Source: CAVSRC01 sp963781775
Lineage (GTDB): Bacteria > Pseudomonadota > Alphaproteobacteria > Rhizobiales > Kaistiaceae
Direction: 5' to 3'
Assembly: GCA_963781775.1 (NCBI GenBank)
Contig: CAWAHE010000022.1
Coordinates: 1 to 64,000 of the forward strand
DNA length: 64,000 nucleotides
Part shown: piece by piece, positions 56,579-64,000 of the stretch
Layout of the letters: each line of letters begins with the position of its first letter
How positions within the stretch are numbered: the stretch's first letter is position 1
Program-made: the position numbers and the translations under genes
Notes under the pieces: generated by a model
The model's input: only the letters and a program-made list of their open reading frames with translations
Database searches by the model: none
Told to the model about the DNA's origin: nothing

Positions 56579-58078
56579 ATGGCCGGACCATTCCTGACGA
56601 TCACCCTGCCCGACGAGGCGGCGACAGCGGCGTTCGCCGAAGACGTCGCCGCAATCCTGCTGCCGGGCGATGTGATTGCCCTGTCGGGCGGCCTCGGTGC
56701 GGGCAAGACGACCTTCGCCCGCGCCCTCATCCGGGCGGTCGCCGGCGATCCGTCGCTGGAGGTCCCCAGCCCGACCTTCACCCTTGTGCAAACCTATGGC
56801 CCGGCGCGCCTCAGCGTTGCCCATTTCGATCTCTATCGGCTCGCCGCGGCCGACGAACTGGACGAAATCGGCTTCGCGGACGCCGCCGTGGAGGGCGCCG
56901 TTCTGGTCGAATGGCCGGAGCGCGCCGAGGCACGGCTGCCGGCCGAGCGGCTCGACATCAGGTTTGAGATCGACGGCAGCGGTCGCCGCGCGGAGATTTC
57001 CGCTGGCGGCACGTGGCCGACGCGTATCGCGCGGACCCGGCTGACGCGGACCCTGATCGACCGTGCGGGATGGAACCAAGCATCCCGCCATCCCATCCAG
57101 GGAGACGCCTCGACACGCCGCTACGAACGCGTGGACCGGGCGGACCGCAGCGCCGTGTTGATGGATTGGCCCAGACCGGCGGCGCCGCCGGTTCGTGACA
57201 GCCGGGCAGCCTATCGCGCTCAGGATGTGCGCGCCTTCGTTGCCGTCGATAACGCGCTCAGGGCCGCGGGCCTGTCGGCGCCCGAGATCCTGGCCGCCGA
57301 CCTCGACGCCGGTCTTCTGCTGATGGAGGATTTCGGCAACGTCGGCGTGGTGACCGACGGCCTGCCCAATGCCGAACGCTATGCCGTCGCTGTCGATCTG
57401 CTGGCGGCGATTCACGCCGAGCCGCGCGATGGGGTTCTGCCATCGCCGGATGGCGGGACACACAGCCTCCTGCGCCTCTCGGGTGAGGTGCTCGCTGCCG
57501 ACATCACACTCTTTACCGACTGGTATGTGCCGCGCGTCGCCGGCGGCCCGCTCGATGCCCATGCGACGGAAGCGTTTGCCGCCATCTGGGCAACGCTGTT
57601 CGCGCGCCTGCGCAACGCGGAGCAAAGCTGGGTGCTGTTCGACATGCAGTCACCAAACCTCTTCTGGCTCGAGGATCGTCGCGGCATTGGCCGGATCGGG
57701 CTGATCGATTTCCAGGACATGTTCATTGGACCGGCCGCCTACGACGTCGCCAGCCTCTGTCAGGACGCAAGGGTGACGATCCCGCAACACCTCGAAACGG
57801 TCCTCTGCGACCGCTATGTCGCGCGGCGGCGGGAATCAACTCCGACCTTTGACCCTGGAGCTTTTTCGGAGGCGTATGCGATTCTGGGGACGGCGCGGGC
57901 GCTGAAGAACCTCGGCGTGTTCGCGCGGCAAGCCGATTACGCCGGAAACACCAGTTACCTCCGACACTTGCCGCGAGTCGGTGCATATCTTCGACGCAAC
58001 CTGAGGCATCCGGTTCTTTCCGATCTTGCCGTCTGGTATGAGAGGCACCTGCCCGCTCCGAGCCAGGCCGCAGAATGA
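56579..58078 (+). CDS. TsaE-AmgK fusion protein
   Basis: A 499-residue two-domain protein. The N-terminal TsaE-type ATPase (about 1-150) has Walker A LSGGLGAGKTTFAR (36-49), PSPTFTLVQTY and HFDLYRL; TsaE is needed for the t6A tRNA modification. The C-terminal part (about 165-499) is a sugar kinase of the AmgK type, which phosphorylates N-acetylmuramate or N-acetylglucosamine at C1 for cell-wall recycling. Its catalytic loop reads LFDMQSPNLFWL with Asp and Asn kept, but the usual His/Tyr positions differ; LIDFQDMFIGPAAYDVASL is the metal site. murU follows with an ATGA overlap. Such fusions are common in Rhizobiales. Confidence 0.9.
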   Translation: MAGPFLTITLPDEAATAAFAEDVAAILLPGDVIALSGGLGAGKTTFARALIRAVAGDPSLEVPSPTFTLVQTYGPARLSVAHFDLYRLAAADELDEIGFADAAVEGAVLVEWPERAEARLPAERLDIRFEIDGSGRRAEISAGGTWPTRIARTRLTRTLIDRAGWNQASRHPIQGDASTRRYERVDRADRSAVLMDWPRPAAPPVRDSRAAYRAQDVRAFVAVDNALRAAGLSAPEILAADLDAGLLLMEDFGNVGVVTDGLPNAERYAVAVDLLAAIHAEPRDGVLPSPDGGTHSLLRLSGEVLAADITLFTDWYVPRVAGGPLDAHATEAFAAIWATLFARLRNAEQSWVLFDMQSPNLFWLEDRRGIGRIGLIDFQDMFIGPAAYDVASLCQDARVTIPQHLETVLCDRYVARRRESTPTFDPGAFSEAYAILGTARALKNLGVFARQADYAGNTSYLRHLPRVGAYLRRNLRHPVLSDLAVWYERHLPAPSQAAE

Positions 58079-58842
58079 ACGCCGAGCCGACCGCCCGACC
58101 AGATTTCCAGTGGAAGACCGGGCCGATCCGCCCGAAGCGGGCGATGGTGCTGGCCGCCGGCATGGGCAAGCGCATGCGGCCGGTCACGGTGACGACGCCG
58201 AAGCCACTGGTCGAAGTGGCGGGGCGTTCGCTGATCGACCGCGCCCTCGACCGGCTCGAACGGGCCGGCGTCGAGCGGGTCGTGGTCAACGTCCACTATC
58301 TTGCCGAGCTCATCCGCGTCCACGTCGGGCGGCGCGGCCAGCCCGACGTGGTAATTTCCGACGAGACCGCGAAGCTCCTCGATACCGGTGGCGGCATCGC
58401 CAAGGCCCTGCCCCATCTCGGCGACGATCCCTTCTACCTGCTCAACTCGGACTCGTTCTGGATCGAGGGCGCGCGCCCGAACCTCGAATGGCTGTCGAAT
58501 GCGTGGCGCGACGACGACATGGACGCCCTGCTCCTCGTCGCCTCGACCGTGCGCGCGGTTGGCTACCATGGCCGCGGCGATTTCCGCATGGACCCGGCTG
58601 GCCGGCTGATCCGCCGACCCGAACGCGAAGTCGCGCCGTTCGCCTATGCCGGCGCGGCCATCCTTCATCCGCGCCTGTTCGACGGGCGCACTGCCGAGCC
58701 GTTCTCGCTCAACCTTCTGTTCGACCAGGCGCTGGATGCCGGGCGTCTGTTCGGCGTGCGCATGGACGGGTTGTGGCTGCATGTCGGCACGCCGGAAGCC
58801 ATCGGCGAAGCAGAGCTTTCGATCGCCGACAGCGCGGCCTGA
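58075..58842 (+). CDS. murU: N-acetylmuramate alpha-1-phosphate uridylyltransferase MurU
   Basis: A 255-residue nucleotidyltransferase. It has the Rossmann-like start MVLAAGMGKRMRPVTVTTPKPLVEV, NSDSFWIEG (metal-binding Asp), and the C-terminal LWLHVGTPEAI. MurU makes UDP-MurNAc from the AmgK product, bypassing de novo synthesis. Its coupling to the AmgK domain upstream (ATGA) strongly supports this role over a generic mannose-1-phosphate guanylyltransferase. Confidence 0.9.
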   Translation: MNAEPTARPDFQWKTGPIRPKRAMVLAAGMGKRMRPVTVTTPKPLVEVAGRSLIDRALDRLERAGVERVVVNVHYLAELIRVHVGRRGQPDVVISDETAKLLDTGGGIAKALPHLGDDPFYLLNSDSFWIEGARPNLEWLSNAWRDDDMDALLLVASTVRAVGYHGRGDFRMDPAGRLIRRPEREVAPFAYAGAAILHPRLFDGRTAEPFSLNLLFDQALDAGRLFGVRMDGLWLHVGTPEAIGEAELSIADSAA

Positions 58843-58847
58843 CGACG

Positions 58848-61800
58848 ATGGCGGAGAAGCGGAGCGACCCCCGCGTCTTCACCATCCCGGCCGGCGTGCC
58901 CTTTCTCGACACGCTCGCCGAAGCGCTGCTTGCCGGTCGCCTGGTCACCTTCGATCGCGACGATCCGCTGGCGCTTGCCGACGTCACGATCCTGCTGCCG
59001 ACGCGGCGCGCGGTGCGCGCCTTTCGGGATGCCCTGATCCAGCAATCGCCCAGCGACGCGGCCATCCTGCCCGCCATTCGCACCATCGGCGATGTCGACG
59101 AGGAAGAGCACCTGCTGGCGCCATCGGCGGAGCCGGCCGCCCAGCGGCTGGCACTCCCCGCGGCGGTGACACCGCTGGAGCGACGGCTGACCCTGACGCA
59201 GCTCACCCTCGCCTGGGGCCGGACAGTGCGCCGCGACCTCCTGATGCTCGCCAAGGACGAACCGTTGCTGATCCCGGCCTCCGCCGCTGACGCGGCGCGC
59301 CTTGCCGGCGACCTTGGCCGCCTTCTCGACGACATGGAAACCGCCAACATTCCCTGGGACCGGGTTGGGCAGCTCGTTCCGGACGACCACGCCCGCTATT
59401 TCCAGATCACGCTGGAATTCCTGAAGATCGTCGCCGCGCAATGGCCGGCGCATCTCGAGGGCATCGACCGGGTCGATCCGGCGATCCGCCGCGACGCGCT
59501 GATCCGCGCTTCGGCAAAGCGGCTCGCCGGCCCCATCGTGGCGGCGGGCTCGACCGGCTCCATTCCGGCGACCGCCGACCTCTTGAAGGCGATCTCACTG
59601 CACACTGAGGGCGCCGTCGTGCTGCCGGGCCTCGACCAGGATCTCGACGAGGAGGCCTGGGCCGCGATCGGCGGCGACGATGCGCCGCCAAGCGCCCACG
59701 GCCATCCGCAATTCGGATTGAAGCGCCTGATCGCATCGCTCGGCATCGCGCGGGCCGATGTCGCGCCGTTGGGCGAGCCGGACCCGAGCCTGTCGGGGCG
59801 CGTCCGGCTGATCGCCGAGGCGATGCGGCCGGCGGAGACGACGGATCGATGGGCAGAGACGACCATCGCCGACATTGGCGCGGCGCTCTCGGGCGTCGAC
59901 CTGCTGGTGGCGCGCAACGAGCAGGAGGAAGCAACTGCGATCGCGCTCGCCATCCGCGAAGCGGTTGAAACGCCTGAGGTTTCGGTGGCGCTGGTGACGC
60001 CTGACCGCGCAATTGCGCGGCGTGTCGCGGTGGAACTCGGCCGCTGGGGGCTGGCGGTCGACGATTCCGCCGGGGCGCCGCTCGACCGGCTGCCGGTCGG
60101 CGTCTTCGCCCGATTATTGGCCGAAGCCATTGATTCTAAAGGCGATCCGGTGACGATCCTGGCGCTGGCGAAGCATCCGCTGGCGGCGTTCGGGATGCGC
60201 CGGACGGCGTGCCGGCGCGCCGCGCGCATGCTGGAACTGGCGCTTTTCCGCGGCCGGCGGGTCACCGGCGGGGTCGGGCAGATCGAAGCCGCGCTCGCCG
60301 AGCCAGAGAAAAATGGCGGACGGAACGGGTCCGCACGCTACCGTCTTGCAACCGATGACCGTGCGCTTGCGATGGATCTTGCACGGAACTTGGCCGAACT
60401 GCTGCTGCCCCTGGAAACGGCCTTCGCCGCGCGGGGAGAGGTGCCGGTGGCAGAGGCGGCGGGGCTGCTTCTCACCGCGCTCACGCGGGCGGCGACCGAC
60501 AATGCCGGCGCCGAAGGCATCGCCGGTGCGACGGGCGGGCCGCAACTCGTGACGCTGCTGGAGGGGCTGGCCGGGAGCAGCGGGCTGGCGATGTCCGGGT
60601 CGGACTTCCCCTTCTTCCTGACCGAGCTGATGCGCGACGTGGCGGTGCAGCGGCCGGCGGGCGGCGATCCGCGCATCCACATCTGGGGCGCGCTCGAGGC
60701 GCGGCTTCAGTCGGTCGATGTGATGGTGCTTGCAGGCCTCGACGAAGGCGTGTGGCCAACCGCGACGCGCACCGATGCGTTCCTGTCGCGCGTGATGCGC
60801 GCCGAACTCGGCCTGCCGCCGCCGGAGCGGCGCATCGGACTGTCCGCGCACGATTTCGCCGAGGGCATGGCGGCGAAGCGGGTGATCGTCGCCCGCGCCG
60901 AGAAGCGCGGCGGCGCCCCGACGGTCGAATCGCGCTGGCTGCAACGATTGAAGGCCGTTGCCGGCGAGGCAGAGACCGAGGCGATGACGGCGCGCGGGCA
61001 CCGCTATGTGGACTATGCGCGGGCGCTCGACCTGCCGGCCAACGATAAACCCGAGCCGATCGAGCGGCCGGCGCCGAAACCGCCGGTCGCCGTGCGGCCG
61101 CGCAAGCTGTCGATCACCGAGATCGAAACGCTGATCCGTGACCCTTACGCGACCTACGCCAAGCACGTCTTGAAGCTGCGGCCGCTGGACGACATCGGCA
61201 TGGCGCCCGACGCAGCGCTGCGCGGTACGCTGATGCACGACGCGCTCGGCCGCTTCACCGAGGAATGGCACGGCGACTATGACGCGGCGGCGGAGGCGCG
61301 GCTCATGGGCTTCGGCACGGCGCTGTTCGAGACGATCCGCGACTTCGGCGACGCCTACGCGGTGTGGATGCTGCGCTTCGGGACGATCGCCCGGTGGTTC
61401 GTGGGATGGGAAGCCGAGCGCGCCGCCGCGGTGGCACTGCGTCACGCCGAGGTGGATGGCGAGCTGAAATTCAGTTCGGCCGGCGGCGAATTCGTCCTTC
61501 GCGGTCGTGCCGACCGCATTGACGAGATGGGCGACGGCACGATCGCCATCTACGATTTCAAGACCGGCACACCGCAGACCGACCGGACGGTTTTCGCCGG
61601 CCTGACACCGCAGATGACGCTTGAGGCAGCCATGGCGCGCGCCGGCGCGTTTGCCGGCATCGATGGCGGGCAAAGCGTCAGCGACCTGGCCTGGCTGTCC
61701 ATCGGCCGCGCCGGCCGCGGCGATCCGTATGTGTCAGCGGTGCTCAGGGGCGAGACCGCGGACGATCTCGCCGATCGGGCACACATGCATGATGACCGAG

Positions 61801-61971
61801 CTGGTGCAGGCGTTCGACCGGGAAGACTGGCCGTACCTGTCGCGGGCGCGACCGATGATGGCGAATGCGCGCTACCTCGGCGACTACGACCATCTGGCGC
61901 GGGTGCGGGAATGGGCGCTGGTCGAAAGCGCCGCCGACGTCGCGATGATGGGAGGGCAGCAACCGGCATGA
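58848..61971 (+). pseudogene. addB: AddB subunit of the AddAB helicase-nuclease, one frameshift
   Basis: The alphaproteobacterial AddB, about 1040 residues when one frameshift near 61790 is repaired. It has LLPTRRAVRAFRDALI at the start, the inactive helicase middle with ESRWLQRL, and the RecB-type nuclease motif TIAIYDFKTGTPQT near residue 900. The ending AFDREDWPYLSRARPMM... GDYDHLARVREWALV appears one base out of frame. Because of the extra base, the uncorrected frame reads straight through into addA without a stop. AddAB resects double-strand breaks for RecA loading. The ATG at 58848 lies five bases after the murU stop. Confidence 0.88.
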
Positions 61972-64000
61972 CGGCGACCGCCGCGCCCCTCGAGATCGAT
62001 CCGGTCACGGCGCGGACGACGGCCGACGCGTCCAACCCTGCCTATTCCGCGTGGGTCTCGGCAAATGCCGGATCGGGAAAGACGTTCGTGCTGTCGCGGC
62101 GCGTCATTCGCCTGTTGCTCGCCGGCGTCGACCCGTCGCGCATCCTCTGCCTGACCTTCACCAAGGCGGCGGCGGCGGAGATGGCAAAGCGCGTCTTCGC
62201 GATCCTCGGATCGTGGACGACGCTCGCCGATGCCGAGCTTGCCGCGACACTGACTGAACTCGAAGGCGCGCCCCCCAGCCGCGCGAAGCTCGATGCCGCA
62301 CGCCGGCTGTTCGCCCGCGCGCTCGACACGCCCGGCGGACTGAAGATTCAAACCATCCACGCTTTCTGCGAACGGCTGCTGCATCAGTTTCCGTTCGAGG
62401 CGAACGTCGCCGGGCATTTCGAGGTCCTGGACGAGCGCGACGAGAAGGCGCTCAGCGACGAAGCACGCCGCGCGGTTCTGGCGCGGGCCGCTGCCGAGCC
62501 TGACGGGGCTCTCGGCAAGGCACTGGGCACCGTGCTGACGCTCGCCAGCGACTACATGCACGAGGAGTCGGTCGGCGAGTTCGTGTCCAAGCGCGACCAG
62601 CTCGAAGCATGGATCGTGGCCTGCGACAATCTCGAAGGCGCGATTGTGAACCTGCGCGACACGCTCGGCATCGGCCCTGGCGAGACGGCCGACAGCGTGC
62701 GCCGGGAAATCGTCGATGGTGCGCTCGACGCGGCGACTGCCGCCGAGATCGTCGCGGCGCTGAGGGCCGGATCGCCCTCCGACCGCGACGCGGCCGAACG
62801 CCTCGCGACCTATTGCGCGGCGGCCGACCTCAACCGCCGTTGCGAGACGTGGATCGCGTTCTTCACGACCAAGGCCGGCGAGCTGCGCGGCTCGGTCGTC
62901 ACCAAGCCGACGCTGCGACGTGTCGCCGGCCTCGACGCGCTAATCGACAACGAGAAAGCCCGGTTGGGTCAACTGATCGAGCGGCTCAAGACCGCCGAGC
63001 TGTTCGAATCGAGCGCCGCCATGCTGCGCCTCGCCGACGCGGCGATCGCCGAGTACGCGCGGCTGAAGCGCCAGCGCGGCGTGCTCGACTTCGAGGACCT
63101 GATCGTCAAGACGGTGGCGCTGCTGTCGCGCGCCGATGCGGCGCGCTGGGTGCAGTACAAGCTCGATCGCGGCCTCGACCACATCCTGGTGGACGAGGCG
63201 CAGGACACCAGCCCGCGCCAGTGGCAGGTGATCCGCGCGCTCGCCGAGGAGTTCTTTGCCGGCGAAGGGGCCGGGGCGGAACTGCGCACGCTGTTCGCCG
63301 TCGGCGACGAGAAGCAGTCGATCTATTCGTTCCAGGGCGCGGTGCCGACATGGTTCACCCGCGAGCAGCGCGAACTCGGCGGACAGGCCGCCGCCGGCGG
63401 CTACCCGTGGAAGGACCTCGAACTGCATCTTTCCTTCCGCTCGGTGCCGGTGGTGCTCGAGGCGGTCGATGCCGTCTTCGCCGACCCGGCGGTGCATCAG
63501 GGCCTGACCGCGGAGCTGAAACCGACGCTGCACGCCGCGCGGCGGCGAAACCAGCCGGGCCGCGTCGTCCTGTGGCCGGCCTACACGCCGCCGGACAAGC
63601 CCGACACGGAAAACTGGTTCGATCCGGTCGATCATCTTGGCGTGGAAAGTCCGGAGTTCCGACTGGCGCGGCGCATTGCCGGGACGATCAAGGGCTGGCT
63701 CGACAGCGACGCGACGCTCGACGCGCTGGACGAACATGGTGAGGCGCGACCGGTGCGCGCCGGCGGTATCCTGATCCTGACGCGGAGCCGCGGCGCGCTG
63801 ACCGATGCGATCAACCGCGCGCTGAAAAGTCGAGGCGTGCCGATCGCCGGCGCCGACCGGCTGACGCTGACCGAACACATCGCCATCATGGATCTGATGG
63901 CGCTGGCGCGCGTCGTGCTGTTGCCGGAGGACGATCTATCGCTGGCGTCGCTTCTGCGCAGCCCGCTGATCGGACTGGACGAGCAGGCGCTGTTCGACCT
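61968..64000 (+). CDS. addA: AddA subunit of the AddAB helicase-nuclease (3' end beyond window)
   Basis: The first 677 residues of AddA, cut by the right edge. UvrD-type helicase motifs are clear: Walker A VSANAGSGKTFVLSRR (30-45), TFTKAAAAEM, TIHAFCERLLHQFP, DFEDLI, Walker B ILVDEAQDTSPRQW, and VGDEKQSIYSFQGA. AddA carries the active helicase and a C-terminal nuclease (outside the window). The ATG overlaps the addB stop by four bases (ATGA). Confidence 0.93.
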   Translation, partial: MTATAAPLEIDPVTARTTADASNPAYSAWVSANAGSGKTFVLSRRVIRLLLAGVDPSRILCLTFTKAAAAEMAKRVFAILGSWTTLADAELAATLTELEGAPPSRAKLDAARRLFARALDTPGGLKIQTIHAFCERLLHQFPFEANVAGHFEVLDERDEKALSDEARRAVLARAAAEPDGALGKALGTVLTLASDYMHEESVGEFVSKRDQLEAWIVACDNLEGAIVNLRDTLGIGPGETADSVRREIVDGALDAATAAEIVAALRAGSPSDRDAAERLATYCAAADLNRRCETWIAFFTTKAGELRGSVVTKPTLRRVAGLDALIDNEKARLGQLIERLKTAELFESSAAMLRLADAAIAEYARLKRQRGVLDFEDLIVKTVALLSRADAARWVQYKLDRGLDHILVDEAQDTSPRQWQVIRALAEEFFAGEGAGAELRTLFAVGDEKQSIYSFQGAVPTWFTREQRELGGQAAAGGYPWKDLELHLSFRSVPVVLEAVDAVFADPAVHQGLTAELKPTLHAARRRNQPGRVVLWPAYTPPDKPDTENWFDPVDHLGVESPEFRLARRIAGTIKGWLDSDATLDALDEHGEARPVRAGGILILTRSRGALTDAINRALKSRGVPIAGADRLTLTEHIAIMDLMALARVVLLPEDDLSLASLLRSPLIGLDEQALFD

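Overview
The window comes from a GC-rich alphaproteobacterium, almost certainly of the order Hyphomicrobiales (Rhizobiales). The evidence is the gene content. It has the complete acpXL-fabZXL-fabF2XL-fabF1XL-adh2XL-lpxXL set for very-long-chain-acylated lipid A. It has chvI-chvG followed by a short hprK, a mannose-type PTS IIA gene and an HPr gene. It also has regBA (actSR), mmcB, a tsaE-amgK fusion next to murU, and addBA. No tRNA, rRNA, CRISPR array or insertion sequence was seen.

Layout, left to right. 1-4.6 kb: a decayed methyltransferase-like fragment, then a MetE-like methyltransferase gene with a TRAP transporter (dctPQM). 4.7-9.5 kb: gyrB and recF on the minus strand with a DedA-type gene between them, then an isolated, highly structured small transcript carrying a 24-codon ORF. 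9.5-16 kb: an aminoglycoside/choline-kinase-like gene coupled to a dimethylglycine/sarcosine-dehydrogenase-like gene, an unusual ferritin-like/4Fe-4S/double-CDGSH protein, and a polysaccharide deacetylase. 16-18.9 kb: an operon for a periplasmic thioredoxin, CcdA, arsenate reductase and an aquaglyceroporin. 19-23.6 kb: a PepSY/response regulator/sensor kinase operon divergent from an SHP-DHC-cytochrome b operon. 23.6-27 kb: the EF-P modification set (epmB, epmA, efp) and trxC. 27-35.4 kb: a carbohydrate uptake and oxidation module (ribose-type ABC transporter, aldo/keto reductase, GntR regulator, RbsD/FucU mutarotase, two dehydrogenases). 35.5-36.9 kb: a small ArsR/VOC/SRPBCC operon. 36.9-43.5 kb: a membrane acyltransferase and the VLCFA-lipid A operon. 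43.5-48.4 kb: mmcB, regAB, an ABC exporter and a HugZ-like protein. 48.6-53.9 kb: chvIG-hprK-IIA-HPr-ahcY. 54-64 kb: a PAS sensor kinase, tsaE-amgK, murU, addB and the start of addA.

Several blocks work as units. ChvGI, HPr kinase, IIA and HPr form the envelope-stress/PTS signalling block. TsaE-AmgK and MurU serve tRNA modification and cell-wall recycling. RegB carries both its quinone motif and its redox cysteine. The heme c operon has a tandem 11-bp repeat overlapping its predicted -35, which fits control by the divergently encoded OmpR-type regulator.

Five otherwise intact genes (the dehydrogenase at 9.5-11.9 kb, the aquaporin, lpxXL, the PAS kinase and addB) each contain exactly one apparent single-base frameshift. 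That pattern looks more like sequence error than gene decay. Two short coding remnants (at 1-230 and 28071-28127) look like true decay. All family assignments rest on motif recognition by eye; no searches were run.
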